Numbered from the stretch's first letter, positions 8,837 to 19,392 are shown. The stretch: 64,000 bases of DNA from Aquabacterium humicola (GCF_030167915.1 NZ_JARGNB010000008.1:186001-250000), one strand, 5' to 3'. Made by a program: numbers and translations. Notes: generated by a model not told the origin, from the letters alone.

Positions 8837-9553
8837 ATGAATGCCGTGCTGCTGATCGGTCTGGCCCTGACGCTGGTCGCGACCACGCTGCTGTGGCGGC
8901 GCCAGCGCGCGCTGCGCCGCCAGGCCCACATCCGCGACTTCGTGCTGCCCAAGGGCCTGTTCGACCGGCTGCGCATGCACCATCCGCAGCTGACGCCGAA
9001 GGACTGCCAGCTCGTCGCACACGGCCTGCGGCAGTTCTTCCTGGCCTGCCTGAAAAGCGGCCGGGCGCCGGTGGCGATGCCCTCGCAGGTGGCCGACGAC
9101 CTGTGGCACGAGTTCATCCTCTACACCCGGGCCTACCAGGACTTCTGCCGCCGCGCCTTCGGCCGCTTCCTGCACCACACGCCGGCGATCGTGCTGGGGC
9201 CGCAGCGCGACCGCAACGCCGGCCTGCGGCGCTGCTGGTGGCATGTGTGCCACGAGGAGCACATCGACCCGCGCGCGCCGTTGCGGCTGCCGCTGCTGTT
9301 CGCGCTGGACACCAAGCTGGGCATCGCCGGCGGCTTCCGCTACGTGCCCGATTGCAGGGGGCCGCGCCGGCTCGACGACGGGGCCGCCGCCAGCGGCACG
9401 ACGCACTGCGCGGCCGATTTCCACAGCGACAGCATCGATGGCGGCACCGCCGGCTTCGGCGATGACAGCCCCGGCAGCCCCGCCAGCAGCGACGGCGGCT
9501 CGTCCGACGGCGGTTGCAGCGGCGGCGGCTGCAGCAGCGGCGGAGGCGACTGA
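8837..9553 (+). CDS. GRDP-like domain membrane-anchored protein with Gly/Ser/Cys tail
   Basis: A 238-residue protein with an N-terminal membrane helix (about residues 4-20) followed by basic residues. A glycine-rich-domain-protein-like region follows with the hallmark [20 protein letters not shown] (about 97-116). The C-terminal 60 residues are acidic and rich in Gly, Ser and Asp and end in a short Cys-Gly-Ser tail containing [13 protein letters not shown]. The function of bacterial members is unknown. Its TGA overlaps the ATG of the EcsC gene (TGATG), which implies coupled translation and a shared job. Confidence 0.7.
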   Translation: MNAVLLIGLALTLVATTLLWRRQRALRRQAHIRDFVLPKGLFDRLRMHHPQLTPKDCQLVAHGLRQFFLACLKSGRAPVAMPSQVADDLWHEFILYTRAYQDFCRRAFGRFLHHTPAIVLGPQRDRNAGLRRCWWHVCHEEHIDPRAPLRLPLLFALDTKLGIAGGFRYVPDCRGPRRLDDGAAASGTTHCAADFHSDSIDGGTAGFGDDSPGSPASSDGGSSDGGCSGGGCSSGGGD

Positions 9554-10335
9554 TGAGCGCATTGTCGAAAGAGGACCTGGCCGAGCTGGCCGCCGCGAAG
9601 GCGTTGCTGGAAACGCCCGGCATCGCGGCCAAGGCGGCGAACCTGCTCGGCACGCCGATCGAGCGCGGTTTTGCGCTGCTGCCCGTGGGCTGGCGCGATC
9701 GCCTCGGCCAGGCCACGCGCGATGCGCTGCTGGCCTCGCTGAAGGGCGCGCTGCTGACGATGCAGCCGCATGCGCCGTCGCCGGCGCGGCCGAACTGGCA
9801 CAAGCTGGCGGCCGCCGCCAGCGGCGCGGCCGGCGGCGCCTTCGGGTTGCCGGCGCTGATCCTCGAGCTGCCGGTGTCGACGACCATCATCTGCCGCTCG
9901 ATCGCCGACATCGCGCGCGCCAACGGCGAATCGCTGGACACGCTGCCGGCGAAGCTGGCCTGCATCGAGGTCTTCGCGCTCGGCGGCCCGACCGCCGGCG
10001 ACGACGCCAGCGAGACCGGCTACTTCGCGATGCGCTCGGCGCTGGCGCAGGCCGTCAGCGAGGCCGGCGAGTACCTGCTCAGGCACGCCGTGATGCAGGA
10101 CGGCGCGCCGGCGCTGCTGCGGCTGATCGGCCTCGTCGCGACGCGCTTCAACATCCAGGTGTCGGAGAAGGCCGCGGCGCAGGCGGTGCCGATCATCGGC
10201 GCGGCCGGCGGCGCGCTGATCAACCTGCTGTTCATCGACCATTTCCAGGACGTCAGCCGCGGCCACTTCACCGTGCGCCGGCTCGAGCGCCGCCATGGCG
10301 AGCAGGCGGTGCGCGAAGCGTATCAACGATTGTGA
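9553..10335 (+). CDS. EcsC-family protein
   Basis: A 260-residue protein of the EcsC family (PF12787), named after a Bacillus protein in the ecs transporter operon. The fold is alpha-helical with small-residue hydrophobic stretches ([19 protein letters not shown] and [15 protein letters not shown]), which may contact membranes. The biochemical role is unknown. The ATG at 9553 overlaps the preceding stop; a longer open frame upstream is only an Arg-rich shadow of the preceding Gly/Ser tail. Confidence 0.82.
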   Translation: MSALSKEDLAELAAAKALLETPGIAAKAANLLGTPIERGFALLPVGWRDRLGQATRDALLASLKGALLTMQPHAPSPARPNWHKLAAAASGAAGGAFGLPALILELPVSTTIICRSIADIARANGESLDTLPAKLACIEVFALGGPTAGDDASETGYFAMRSALAQAVSEAGEYLLRHAVMQDGAPALLRLIGLVATRFNIQVSEKAAAQAVPIIGAAGGALINLLFIDHFQDVSRGHFTVRRLERRHGEQAVREAYQRL

Positions 10336-10415
10336 GCGGCCAACAAACTGGCGCAGCGGGGGTATGCCGGCCGCGGTATGCTCGCCGGCGCTGTCACAAC
10401 CCGACACCTGAACCC

Positions 10416-10952
10416 ATGAAACGAGCCTGTTCGCTGCTGGCGCTGGCGGCCACGATGGCCGGCCTGGCGAGCGCCGCCCAGTCCGCCGAGATCACCGTGA
10501 CGATGAACCTGGTCGATGCCAGCGGCAACGGCGCCGCCGCCGGCACCGTGCGCATCGCCGAAACCCCGTACGGCCTGGCCTTCTACCCGTCGCTGAAGGG
10601 CCTGGCGCCCGGCCTGCACGGCTTCCACGTGCACGAGAACCCGTCCTGCGCGCCGGCCACCCCGGCCGGCGGGTCGCCGACCGCCGCGCTCGGCGCCGGC
10701 GGCCACCTCGACCCCGCCGGCACCAAGCGCCATGGCGAACCCTGGGGCGACGGCCACCTCGGCGACCTGCCGGCGCTGTACGTCGCGGCCAACGGCGAAG
10801 CCGGCAACCCGGTGCTGGCGCCGCGGCTGAAGCTGGCCGACGTGCGCAACCGTTCGCTGATGGTGCACGCCGGCGGCGACAACCATGCCGACCACCCGGC
10901 GCCGCTCGGCGGCGGCGGGGCGCGCGTGGTCTGCGGCGTGATCGGGAGCTGA
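10416..10952 (+). CDS. sodC: superoxide dismutase [Cu-Zn]
   Basis: A 178-residue periplasmic enzyme that converts superoxide to oxygen and hydrogen peroxide. A signal peptide ([20 protein letters not shown]) is followed by the metal ligands: [32 protein letters not shown] and the last copper ligand in [13 protein letters not shown]. The disulfide cysteines (PSC and VVCGVI) are both present. It is followed after five bases by a lipoprotein gene that is probably in the same transcript. Confidence 0.95.
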   Translation: MKRACSLLALAATMAGLASAAQSAEITVTMNLVDASGNGAAAGTVRIAETPYGLAFYPSLKGLAPGLHGFHVHENPSCAPATPAGGSPTAALGAGGHLDPAGTKRHGEPWGDGHLGDLPALYVAANGEAGNPVLAPRLKLADVRNRSLMVHAGGDNHADHPAPLGGGGARVVCGVIGS

Positions 10953-10957
10953 AGATC

Positions 10958-11377
10958 ATGGCGCCCCTGAAGATCCTGGCCGCGGCGCTGTCTTGCGTCG
11001 CGCTCGTCGCCTGCGGCGGCGGCGACAGCGGCCCGAACCAGCAGCCCTCGAGCGGCCCGTTCGCGGTGACCCTGCAGTCGGGCGCCCCGGCGGTGATCGC
11101 CAGCGAGGGCCTGAGCCTGACGCTGACCGCGGTCGACGACTCGCGCTGCCCGGCCGCCGCGATCTGCGTCTGGGCGGGCGAAGCGGTCGCCCGCATCGGC
11201 ATCGTGCAGAACGGCCAGGCGCCGGCGAGCCTGTCGCTGTCGACGGCGCCCGACAAGGGCACGGCCAGCTACCGCGGCTACCGCGTCAACCTGGTCGGCG
11301 TCGAGCCGTACCCGGTCACCACCACGCCGATCCTGCTGGACCAGTACCGCATCAACCTGCGCATCGACAAGTCCTGA
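10958..11377 (+). CDS. small lipoprotein of unknown function
   Basis: A 139-residue protein with a signal sequence ending in the lipobox LVAC, so probably anchored to the inner or outer membrane by a lipid on Cys19. A Gly/Ser linker follows and then a beta-rich domain (ESLTLTAVDDSRCP-like segment and CVWAGEAVARIGI) with a possible disulfide between the two internal cysteines. Family not recognised. It follows sodC closely and may be co-transcribed. Confidence 0.7.
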   Translation: MAPLKILAAALSCVALVACGGGDSGPNQQPSSGPFAVTLQSGAPAVIASEGLSLTLTAVDDSRCPAAAICVWAGEAVARIGIVQNGQAPASLSLSTAPDKGTASYRGYRVNLVGVEPYPVTTTPILLDQYRINLRIDKS

Positions 11378-11392
11378 CGCAGGGCGTGGTTT

Positions 11393-13321
11393 TCAGAACC
11401 CGGCCTCCTGTGCCGCCGGCAGCCAGTTCACCAGCGGCCCCAGGTCGGTGACCTGGTTGCCGAAGGCCGGCCCCAGCACGTAGAGCCGGCCGCCCTGGCT
11501 GCCGATGTAGGTGGCGGTCGCGGGGTAGAAGCGGTAGTAGTAGCCGCTCGCGTGGCCGCTGATCGCGTGGCCGGCGAAGTACTCGGGGTAGAAGCGCTCG
11601 GCGAAGTTGAACAGGCGATCGCTGGTGAGGGCGTCGGCTCCGCCGCTGCCGCCGGCGCTGCCGATGGCGCCGACCACCAGCCCGCGCGGCGCGCCCAGCC
11701 GGTCGTAGGCCGCCTGCTGCGCCACCGCCATCGCGATGCCGGCCAGCGGTGCGCTGGCGGTCGGCAGCAGCGCGGCGATCACGCTGCCGCCGAGCCGGCC
11801 GAGCGCCGACGCATCGACCGCGCCGCCGGCCACCGGCGCCGCCGTCGCGCCGCTGCCCGGCAGCTTCGATCGGCTGCCTTCGTTCAGCGCGCTGCAGCCG
11901 TCGACGGGCAGCAGCTGCCCGCCGTTCCACCAGTAGTTCGCATCGTGCGTGCGGCTGGCCGTGCCGCCGGTGATGTTCAGCGGGCAGGGCACGACACCCC
12001 CGCTGCCGCGCCCGAAGTGTCCGCCGAGCGACGCGAACACGTTGTTCGCGACCAACAGGTTGCCGCTGCGCAGCACGCGGTTGACCGGCGCCGGTGCGTT
12101 GGCGCCGACCCCCCAGCAGGGGTCGACGGTCACGTAGTCCTGCTGCGCCGCGTCCCAGAACTGGCAGTCGCTGCCGGCGCCGTCGGCCGCGCCGAGCACG
12201 CGGCTGTCGTGCAGGCGGATCGCGTCGCCGCCGAAGATGACCCCGCCGTCGGACGGCGGTTGGTAGCCGGCCGTGAAGACGATGGTATTGCCCACCGCGG
12301 CGCAGTCCTGGCAGCCGCTGAATTCCAGCGCCGACTCGCGCGCATCGACGATCAGGTTGTTGCGCGCGACGGTGCGCAGCGCCTCGTAGTCCCAGCGGCC
12401 GTCCGCCGAGAAGTAGTAGGTGGCGTCGGTGTCCTCGCCGCCGAGCTCGACGCGGCGCACGCGGTAGAAGCTGTTGCTGTCGTAGAGCACGTCGATCGAG
12501 CCGCCCTTGGCCTCGATGCCGAGTCCGCCCCCGCTGTGCGCGATCAGGCTGCGGCAGATCGCCGCACGGTGCACGCCGACCAGGTCGATGCCGTGGCGCG
12601 TGGTCTGGTTCACCTGGCTGTCGAGCACCCACAGGTCCTGCACCTGGTTGAACTTCATGCCGTCCATCGACAGGCTCTCGCTCGACTCGCCGTCGCGCTC
12701 GTGGTGGTCGAACAGGTTCTGCACCGTGACCCGGCGCACGAGGACGTGGTGCGAGGGTTCATAACGCCCATAGACAGCGGCGTTCAGCTGGCCGTTGACG
12801 ACGGCGCTGGTGCGCGCGCCGATCGCGGCGCCGGCGACGTGGATGCCCGCCGCGGCCTGCAGCGGCTGCGGATCGGCATGGGTGCCCGTCTGGGCGTTCC
12901 ACGCGCCGACGCTTTCGGGCCCGATCGTCACGCCGTCGATCGCGATGTACGAGACGCCGAGCAGGTTGATGCCGTGGCCGAGGCGGGTCGCATTCGGCCG
13001 CGTGTCCGTGGCCTTCAGCCAGATCGGGTTCGCGGCGCCGCGCTGCAGGCGCTGCGCGTAGATCTCCGCGCCGGTGTTGTCGGCGTAGAAGCCGGGCGCG
13101 AGGCGGATGCGCACCGGCTGGTTCGCCAGCGAGGCCTGCGCCTGCAGCAGCGCGGCCCGGATGCCGGCCGTGCCCTGCGCGGGCGTGACGTCGAGGTTGA
13201 CCCAGGCGGCCTCGGCGATTGCATCGACGAAGCCGCCGTCGTCGCAGGTCGCGGCGGGCGCGGTCAGCGGCAGCCCGAGAGCGCCGGCGAGGGCGCAGGA
13301 GGTCCAGCTCGGCAGGCGCAT
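11393..13321 (-). CDS. secreted right-handed beta-helix repeat protein
   Basis: A 642-residue exported protein. A signal peptide (about residues 1-24, ending LTAPAATC) is followed by a long region of parallel beta-helix character with repeated short strands and turns (IAIDGVTIGPES, HHVLVRRVTVQNLFDH, AICRSLIAHSGGGLGIEAKG), as in pectate-lyase-like and other polysaccharide-acting folds. The last 80 residues form a separate module, from FNFAERFYPEYF to the YYYRFYPATATYIG segment. I have seen similar modules at the ends of many secreted Burkholderiales proteins. Substrate and enzymatic activity are unknown. The ATG at 13321 follows AAGGA at good spacing. Confidence 0.75.
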   Translation of the reverse strand: MRLPSWTSCALAGALGLPLTAPAATCDDGGFVDAIAEAAWVNLDVTPAQGTAGIRAALLQAQASLANQPVRIRLAPGFYADNTGAEIYAQRLQRGAANPIWLKATDTRPNATRLGHGINLLGVSYIAIDGVTIGPESVGAWNAQTGTHADPQPLQAAAGIHVAGAAIGARTSAVVNGQLNAAVYGRYEPSHHVLVRRVTVQNLFDHHERDGESSESLSMDGMKFNQVQDLWVLDSQVNQTTRHGIDLVGVHRAAICRSLIAHSGGGLGIEAKGGSIDVLYDSNSFYRVRRVELGGEDTDATYYFSADGRWDYEALRTVARNNLIVDARESALEFSGCQDCAAVGNTIVFTAGYQPPSDGGVIFGGDAIRLHDSRVLGAADGAGSDCQFWDAAQQDYVTVDPCWGVGANAPAPVNRVLRSGNLLVANNVFASLGGHFGRGSGGVVPCPLNITGGTASRTHDANYWWNGGQLLPVDGCSALNEGSRSKLPGSGATAAPVAGGAVDASALGRLGGSVIAALLPTASAPLAGIAMAVAQQAAYDRLGAPRGLVVGAIGSAGGSGGADALTSDRLFNFAERFYPEYFAGHAISGHASGYYYRFYPATATYIGSQGGRLYVLGPAFGNQVTDLGPLVNWLPAAQEAGF

Positions 13322-13384
13322 CGGGGGTCCTTCGGCAGCCTCGGATGCGCCGTTATACCGAAGCACGGCACCGGTGTGCGGGCG

Positions 13385-14461
13385 TCAGCCGGCGGTGGCC
13401 TGGCCGCGCGCTTCGCTCGGCGTCATGCCGGTCCACTGCCGGAAGGCCCGCGCGAAACTCTTCTCGCTGGCGAAGCCCACCGCCAGCGCCACCTGCTTGA
13501 CCGGCCGGCGCGAGCGCTGCAGCAGCGCCAGCGCACGCTCGCGGCGCGCCTCGTCCTTCAGCGCCTGCAGGCTGCTGCCTTCGTCGGCCAGCTGCCGGTG
13601 CAGCGTGCGCACCGACACATGCAGCGCCGCGGCCACCGAGGCGGCGCTGTGCGCGCGGTCCGGATGCGCCTGCAGCCACTGGCGCACGCGCTGCACCTGC
13701 AGCCGGTCGCGGCGGTAGGGCAGCACGGTCAGCGGCAGTGCGCGCTGCAGCATCTGGTTCAGCGCGCGCTCCTCGCGCTTCAGGGGCAGCGCGAGGTAGC
13801 GGGCATCGAAGTCGAAGCCGCACGCCGCGGCATCGAAGTGCACCGGCCCCGGGTACAGCATCGGGTAGACCGTGGCATGCGGCGGCGCCGGGAACGGGAA
13901 GTGCACCGCGTCCAGCGGCAGCCGCGAATCGATCAGCCAGCTGGCGACGCCGTGCACGTTGCGCAGCAAGGTGACGAGGCAGAATTCGCGCAGCGCGGGA
14001 TCGAGCGGCCGGCGCTCGGTGATGCGCAGCCGCGCGCGCCCGGCCGTCGCTTCCAGCGTCAGCGCGAGGTCGTCGGTCAGCAGCCCGTGGTGGCGGCACC
14101 AGCGCTTGAGCGCCAGCCCGAGGTCCGGTGCGCTGATCGACGCGCGCGCCAGCATGCCGTAGCTGCCCCAGGGCAGCCGGCGCGAGAACCAGCCGAGCGC
14201 TTCGTCGTCGAGCCGCTGCATCGCGGCCGCCGACACCGCTTCCATCTGCGCGGCGCTGATGCGCGCGTCGGCTCGCTTGAGCAAGCCTGGCGCGATCTGC
14301 GCCTTCGCCAGGATCTCGGCGGGGTCGACGCCGGCGCGCTCGCAAGCCAGCCCGATCGCCCGGACGAAGGCGATCGGCGTGACGGCACGGGCCGCACGTG
14401 GCGACGCCGGCCGACGGGACGGGGTGCCGGCGTCGGCCGGCGGGGCAGGGGCGCGGGGCAT
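13385..14461 (-). CDS. AraC-family transcriptional regulator (arabinose-binding-like N-domain type)
   Basis: A 358-residue regulator of the OruR/ArgR-like type: an N-terminal effector region (about 30-225; PF12625-like) and a C-terminal double helix-turn-helix (about 255-350) with [20 protein letters not shown] and the conserved [20 protein letters not shown] followed by TGMTPSE. It is divergent from the acyl-CoA synthetase gene, with 110 bp between starts, and is the natural candidate regulator of the leucine/isovalerate cluster to its right (inference from position). Confidence 0.88.
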   Translation of the reverse strand: MPRAPAPPADAGTPSRRPASPRAARAVTPIAFVRAIGLACERAGVDPAEILAKAQIAPGLLKRADARISAAQMEAVSAAAMQRLDDEALGWFSRRLPWGSYGMLARASISAPDLGLALKRWCRHHGLLTDDLALTLEATAGRARLRITERRPLDPALREFCLVTLLRNVHGVASWLIDSRLPLDAVHFPFPAPPHATVYPMLYPGPVHFDAAACGFDFDARYLALPLKREERALNQMLQRALPLTVLPYRRDRLQVQRVRQWLQAHPDRAHSAASVAAALHVSVRTLHRQLADEGSSLQALKDEARRERALALLQRSRRPVKQVALAVGFASEKSFARAFRQWTGMTPSEARGQATAG

Positions 14462-14571
14462 TCGCCGCGAGTCTGGCGGCGGCTGGCACGTTTTGCAACC
14501 CGTTCGGCACCCGCTGCGCCCGCCGTCTCCCTATGCTCGGCCTCTTCACCTCGTTCCGGGAAGCCGCCGCC

Positions 14572-16248
14572 ATGGTTCTGCCGATCGACGGGCTCGCGCA
14601 GGTGCGCGGCCGCCACGACATCCCCTTGTCCACGTCGACGATCCCGCAGCTGCTGGCCGCCACGGCGGCGCGCTTCGCGGATCGTCCGGCCGTGGTGTTC
14701 CGCGAGCAGGGCATCCGCTGGACCTGGGCCGAGTTCGCCGCCGAGGTCGACGCGCTGGCCGCCGGCCTGCACGGCCTGGGCCTGCGCCACGGCGACCGCG
14801 TCGGCATCTGGTCGCCGAACCGCGCCGAGTGGCTGGTCACGCAGTTCGCCACCGCGCGGCTCGGGCTGGTGCTGGTCAACGTCAACCCGGCCTACCGGCT
14901 CGCCGAGCTGGAGTACGCGCTGAACAAGTCCGGCTGCCGCGCGCTGATCGCCGCCGAGCGGCTCAAGAGCTCGGACTACCTCGGCATGCTGCAGGCGCTG
15001 GCGCCGGAACTGGCGTCGTGCGAACCGGGCGCGCTGAAGGCCGCGAAGCTGCCGGTGCTGCAGGCGGTGATCCGCATGGGCGACGACCGCACGCCCGGCA
15101 TGCTGAACTACGGCGCGCTGCTGCGCCGCGCCGCCGCACTGCCCGAGGTGGCGCTCGATGCGCACGAGCCGATCAACATCCAGTTCACCAGCGGCACCAC
15201 CGGCCATCCGAAGGGCGCGACGCTGACGCACCACAACGTGGTCAACAACGCGCGCTTCATCGCGATGGCGATGCGCTTCAGCGAAGCCGACAAGCTCTGC
15301 ATCCCCGTGCCGCTGTACCACTGCTTCGGCATGGTGCTGGCGGTGCTGGCCTGCGTCTCGACCGGCGCGGCGATGGTCTTCCCCGGCGAGGCCTTCGACG
15401 CCGGCGCGACGCTGGCGGCGGTGGCCGAAGAACGCTGCACCGCGCTGCATGGCGTGCCGACGATGTTCATCGCCGAGCTCGACCATCCCGACTTCGCAAG
15501 GGTCGACCTGACGTGCCTGCGCACCGGAATCATGGCCGGCAGCCCGTGCCCGATCGAGACGATGAAGCGGGTGATCGCCGAGATGCACCTGCGCGAGATC
15601 ACCATCGCCTATGGCATGACCGAGACCTCGCCGGTGTCGTTCCAGAGCGCGGCCGACGATCCGCTGGAGCGCCGCGTCTCCACCGTCGGCCGCATCCAGC
15701 CGCACCTCGAAGCGAAGGTGGTCGACGGCGAGGGCCGCACGGTGCCGGTCGGCACGCCGGGCGAGCTGTGGGTGCGCGGCTACTCGGTGATGCAGGGCTA
15801 CTGGGACGACGCCGAGCGCACCCGCGAAGCGATCGTCGACGGCTGGATGCGCACCGGCGACCTGGCCACCATCGATGCCGAGGGTTACGGCAACATCGTC
15901 GGCCGCGTGAAGGACATGCTGATCCGCGGCGGCGAGAACGTCTACCCGCGCGAGATCGAGGAGTTCCTGTACCGCCACCCGGCGGTGCAGACGGTGCAGG
16001 TCTTCGGCGTGCCGGATGCGAAGTACGGCGAGGAGGTCTGCGCGTGGATCGTGCCCAAGCCCGGCCACGCGCCGACCGAAGAGGCCATCCGCGAGTTCTG
16101 CCGCGGCCAGATCGCGCACTACAAGGTGCCGCGCTACATTCGCTTCGTCGAGCAGATGCCGATGACGGTGACCGGCAAGGCGCAGAAATTCGTGATGCGC
16201 CAGCAGATGATCGACGAGCTGAAGCTGAGCATCGCGCGCACCGCGTGA
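14572..16248 (+). CDS. AMP-binding acyl-CoA synthetase
   Basis: A 558-residue ATP-dependent acid-CoA ligase. Visible motifs are the phosphate loop ([16 protein letters not shown]), the adenine motif YGMTETSP, the hinge region [21 protein letters not shown] and the C-terminal catalytic lysine in [10 protein letters not shown]. It heads a leucine-degradation cluster, so a short or branched acid such as isovalerate is a reasonable substrate, but specificity is not readable. The ATG at 14572 follows GGGAAG; an in-frame ATG at 14533 lies within a TATGCT motif that looks more like a -10 element. Confidence 0.88.
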   Translation: MVLPIDGLAQVRGRHDIPLSTSTIPQLLAATAARFADRPAVVFREQGIRWTWAEFAAEVDALAAGLHGLGLRHGDRVGIWSPNRAEWLVTQFATARLGLVLVNVNPAYRLAELEYALNKSGCRALIAAERLKSSDYLGMLQALAPELASCEPGALKAAKLPVLQAVIRMGDDRTPGMLNYGALLRRAAALPEVALDAHEPINIQFTSGTTGHPKGATLTHHNVVNNARFIAMAMRFSEADKLCIPVPLYHCFGMVLAVLACVSTGAAMVFPGEAFDAGATLAAVAEERCTALHGVPTMFIAELDHPDFARVDLTCLRTGIMAGSPCPIETMKRVIAEMHLREITIAYGMTETSPVSFQSAADDPLERRVSTVGRIQPHLEAKVVDGEGRTVPVGTPGELWVRGYSVMQGYWDDAERTREAIVDGWMRTGDLATIDAEGYGNIVGRVKDMLIRGGENVYPREIEEFLYRHPAVQTVQVFGVPDAKYGEEVCAWIVPKPGHAPTEEAIREFCRGQIAHYKVPRYIRFVEQMPMTVTGKAQKFVMRQQMIDELKLSIARTA

Positions 16249-16288
16249 AGCGGTTTGCCCGCCCGATCGAGAAGAACCAGGAGACCGC

Positions 16289-17911
16289 ATGTCCGTGCTC
16301 GAAGCCAAGCTGAACCCGCGCAGCGAGGAATGGAAGACCAATGCCGCGGCGATGCGCGCACTGGTCGATGACCTGAACGCCAGGCTCGCGAAGATTGCCG
16401 AGGGCGGCGGCGCCGATGCGCGCGCCAAGCACCTGGCGCGCGGCAAGCTGCTGCCGCGCGAGCGCGTCGAGCGCCTGCTCGATCCGGACACGCCCTTCCT
16501 CGAGATCGCGCCGCTGGCCGCCTTCGGCATGTACCCCGAGAAGGACGGCCAGGACTCGGCGCCCTGCGCCGGCATGATCGCCGGCATCGGCCGCATCGCC
16601 GGCGTCGAGTGCCTGATCGTCTGCAACGACGCGACCGTCAAGGGCGGCACCTACTACCCGCTGACCGTGAAGAAGCACCTGCGCGCGCAGGAGATCGCGC
16701 GCGAGAACCGCCTGCCCTGCGTCTACCTTGTCGACTCCGGCGGCGCGAACCTGCCGAACCAGGACGACGTATTCCCCGACCGCGAGCACTTCGGCCGCAT
16801 CTTCTACAACCAGGCCAACCTGAGCGGCCTGGGCATCCCGCAGATCGCGGTGGTGATGGGCTCGTGCACCGCCGGCGGCGCCTACGTGCCGGCGATGAGC
16901 GACGAGACCATCATCGTCAAGAACCAGGGCACGATCTTCCTCGGCGGCCCGCCGCTGGTGAAGGCCGCCACCGGCGAGGTGGTCAGCGCCGAGGACCTCG
17001 GCGGCGGCGACGTGCACACGCGCCTGTCCGGCGTGGCCGACCACCTGGCCGAGAACGACCTGCATGCGCTGGCGCTGGCGCGCCAGGCGATCGCGCAGCT
17101 GAACTGGCGCAAGGACGCGCCGGTGCCGCTGCAGGCGCCGCGGCCGCCGAAACACTCGCCCGACGAGCTGCTCGGCATCGTGCCGACCGACACCCGCAAG
17201 CCCTTCGACGTGCGCGAGATCATCGCCCGCGTCGTCGACGGCAGCGAGTTCCACGAGTTCAAGGCGCGTTATGGCGCCACGCTGGTCTGCGGCTTCGCGC
17301 ACATCGAGGGCATGCCGGTGGGCATCGTCGCCAACAACGGCATCCTGTTCGCCGAGAGCGCGAACAAGGGCGCGCACTTCATCGAGCTGTGCTGCCAGCG
17401 CAAGGTGCCGCTGGTGTTCCTGCAGAACATCACCGGCTTCATGGTCGGCCGCAAGTACGAGAACGACGGCATCGCCCGCGCCGGCGCGAAGATGGTGACC
17501 GCGGTGGCCTGCGCCGCGGTGCCCAAGTTCACGATCATCATCGGCGGCAGCTTCGGCGCCGGCAACTACGGCATGTGCGGCCGCGCGTACTCGCCGCGCT
17601 TCCTGTGGATGTGGCCGAACGCGCGCATCAGCGTGATGGGCGGCGAGCAGGCCGCGAGCGTGCTGGCCACCGTCAAGCGCGACGGCATCGAGGGGAAGGG
17701 CGGCCAGTGGAGCGCCGACGAGGAAGAGGCTTTCAAGGCGCCGATCCGTGCGCAGTACGAGCGCCAGGGCCATCCGTACTACGCCAGCGCGCGCCTGTGG
17801 GACGACGGCGTGATCGACCCCACCGATACGCGCCGCGTGCTCGCGCTGGGCCTGTCGGCGAGCCTCAACGCGCCGATCCCGGAGACGCGCTTCGGCGTGT
17901 TCCGGATGTAG
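16289..17911 (+). CDS. liuB: methylcrotonyl-CoA carboxylase beta subunit (carboxyltransferase)
   Basis: A 540-residue biotin-dependent carboxyltransferase that moves the carboxyl group from biotin to 3-methylcrotonyl-CoA in leucine breakdown. It has the N- and C-terminal carboxyltransferase halves, with [19 protein letters not shown] and [19 protein letters not shown] forming the CoA and biotin sites and the family-typical [23 protein letters not shown] lies eight bases before the ATG. It acts with the liuD product encoded at 21781 to form the holoenzyme; six genes sit between the two subunits. Confidence 0.95.
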   Translation: MSVLEAKLNPRSEEWKTNAAAMRALVDDLNARLAKIAEGGGADARAKHLARGKLLPRERVERLLDPDTPFLEIAPLAAFGMYPEKDGQDSAPCAGMIAGIGRIAGVECLIVCNDATVKGGTYYPLTVKKHLRAQEIARENRLPCVYLVDSGGANLPNQDDVFPDREHFGRIFYNQANLSGLGIPQIAVVMGSCTAGGAYVPAMSDETIIVKNQGTIFLGGPPLVKAATGEVVSAEDLGGGDVHTRLSGVADHLAENDLHALALARQAIAQLNWRKDAPVPLQAPRPPKHSPDELLGIVPTDTRKPFDVREIIARVVDGSEFHEFKARYGATLVCGFAHIEGMPVGIVANNGILFAESANKGAHFIELCCQRKVPLVFLQNITGFMVGRKYENDGIARAGAKMVTAVACAAVPKFTIIIGGSFGAGNYGMCGRAYSPRFLWMWPNARISVMGGEQAASVLATVKRDGIEGKGGQWSADEEEAFKAPIRAQYERQGHPYYASARLWDDGVIDPTDTRRVLALGLSASLNAPIPETRFGVFRM

Positions 17912-17923
17912 CGGCCGACTGCG

Positions 17924-18871
17924 ATGGCGCCCGCCTTGACCATCCGCCCGCTCGCCGACGGCGACTCGCTGGAGGCGCTGACCTCGCTGCTGCACCGCGC
18001 CTACGCGCCGCTGGGCGCGGCGGGGCTGAACTTCACCGCGGTCGACCAGAGCGTGCAGGTCACGCGCGAGCGCATCGCGGGCGGGCACTGTCTCGTCGCC
18101 GTCGAGGACGAGATCTTGCTTGGCACCGTCACCGTGCGCGGCGCACACGACCCCAACCTCGACCCGCAGGCCCGCGTCTCGCCGTGGTTCTTCCGGCGTG
18201 ACGTCGCGCACCTGAACCAGTTCGCGGTCGACCCGGCGGCGCAAGGGCAGGGGCTCGGTGCGCGGCTGATGGCCGCCTGCGAAGACTGGGCGCGCGCGCA
18301 GGGCCACCGCGCCATCGCGCTCGACACCGCCGAGCCGGCGACGCACCTGCGCGAGCGCTACGAACGCGCGGGTTACCGCGAAGTCGCGCGGTTGCAGCGC
18401 GCGGGCAAGCACTACCGCAGCCTGGTGATGATCAAGCCGCTGGGCGCCCAGCCGCCGCTGCCGCACGACGACGATGCCGAGCACCATGCGGCGATCGTGC
18501 GCACGCTGTGGACCTCGTTCCAGGCGCGCGACTGGGCGAATGCGCGCACGCTGTTTGCCGACGCCGCGCACATGCACTGGCTGGCGAGCGGCGAACACCT
18601 GGACGACGCCGACGCGATCATCCGCGTCAACGCGATCTATCCCGAAGGCTGGGCCATCCACGTGCACGAGGTGACGCCGATGGCCGATGGCCGCGTGCAT
18701 TCGCTGGTGCAGGTCGACCAGGCGGGCGAGCGCTACTTCGCGCACTCGCTGTGGCGCTTCGCCGCGGGCCGCATCGCCGACGTGCAGGAGACCTGGGCCA
18801 CCGCCATCGCGCCGCCGGCCTGGCGCAGCGCCGCGGCCATCGGCGCCTATCGGCAGGAGCCGTTCAAGTGA
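17924..18871 (+). CDS. GNAT acetyltransferase fused to a SnoaL-like domain
   Basis: A 315-residue two-domain protein. Residues about 5-168 are a GNAT acetyltransferase (FAVDPAAQGQGLGARLMAAC as acetyl-CoA loop). Residues about 185-310 form a SnoaL/NTF2-like alpha+beta barrel (VRTLWTSFQARDWANARTLF, then RYFAHSLWRFAAGRIADVQE). The combination is unusual to me. The substrate is unknown. It sits between liuB and a DinB gene; its stop overlaps the GTG start of the latter (GTGA at 18868), so it belongs to the cluster transcript. Confidence 0.75.
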   Translation: MAPALTIRPLADGDSLEALTSLLHRAYAPLGAAGLNFTAVDQSVQVTRERIAGGHCLVAVEDEILLGTVTVRGAHDPNLDPQARVSPWFFRRDVAHLNQFAVDPAAQGQGLGARLMAACEDWARAQGHRAIALDTAEPATHLRERYERAGYREVARLQRAGKHYRSLVMIKPLGAQPPLPHDDDAEHHAAIVRTLWTSFQARDWANARTLFADAAHMHWLASGEHLDDADAIIRVNAIYPEGWAIHVHEVTPMADGRVHSLVQVDQAGERYFAHSLWRFAAGRIADVQETWATAIAPPAWRSAAAIGAYRQEPFK

Positions 18872-19392
18872 GCGCCGCCAACCCGATGCGCGCGCACCTG
18901 CTGCTGATGGCCCGCTACAACGCCTGGGCCACCGAGCGGCTGCTGGCGCAGCACATCGCGCCGCTGCCCGATGCCGACTACCGGCGCGACTGCGGCCTGT
19001 TCTTCAAGAGCGTGCACGGCACGCTGAACCACCTGCGCGTCGCCGAGCAGCTGATCTGGTTCGAGCGCTTCGCGCGCGGCGTGTCGCCGGCGCGCCGCCT
19101 GGACGAGGAGGTCGAGAGCGACCGCGCCGCACTGGCCGCCGCGCTGCTCGACGGCGCACGGGCCTGGACGCCGCTGATCGAAGGGTTTGCCGACGAGCGC
19201 TTCGCCGGCCGGCTCGACTACGTCACGACCAAGGGCGTGCCCACCTCGCTGCCTTTCGCCGCGACGCTGGCGCATGTCTTCAACCACGGCACGCACCACC
19301 GCGGCCAGTTGAGCGCCGCGCTGACCGCGATGGGCCAACCGGGCCCCGAGCTCGACCTGGTGTGGATGCTGCAGGCGGAGGCGCGGCCGTGA
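18868..19392 (+). CDS. DinB-family protein
   Basis: A 174-residue four-helix-bundle protein of the DinB/YfiT-like superfamily, whose members bind a divalent metal through three histidines. Candidate ligands are the His in VHGTLNHLRVAEQ and the pair in FNHGTHHRGQL. Some relatives are thiol-dependent transferases (bacillithiol or mycothiol), others unknown; betaproteobacterial members have no settled role. The GTG at 18868 is chosen for its GTGA overlap with the previous stop; an ATG at 18886 is the alternative. Confidence 0.8.
   Translation: MSAANPMRAHLLLMARYNAWATERLLAQHIAPLPDADYRRDCGLFFKSVHGTLNHLRVAEQLIWFERFARGVSPARRLDEEVESDRAALAAALLDGARAWTPLIEGFADERFAGRLDYVTTKGVPTSLPFAATLAHVFNHGTHHRGQLSAALTAMGQPGPELDLVWMLQAEARP

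Noticed and set aside
14493-14537. TTGCAA and TATGCT as a sigma-70 promoter for the acyl-CoA synthetase
   Set aside because: The hexamers are 33 bases apart, far from the usual 16-18; TATGCT alone could still be a -10 element but the pair is not a promoter.
11552-14923. A 1123-codon open frame on the plus strand
   Set aside because: It is antisense to the beta-helix protein and the AraC regulator and out of frame with the acyl-CoA synthetase; low-complexity composition and no recognisable domain.
15599-18745. A 1048-codon minus-strand frame
   Set aside because: Antisense to the acyl-CoA synthetase, liuB and the GNAT-SnoaL gene, all of which have clear motifs on the plus strand.
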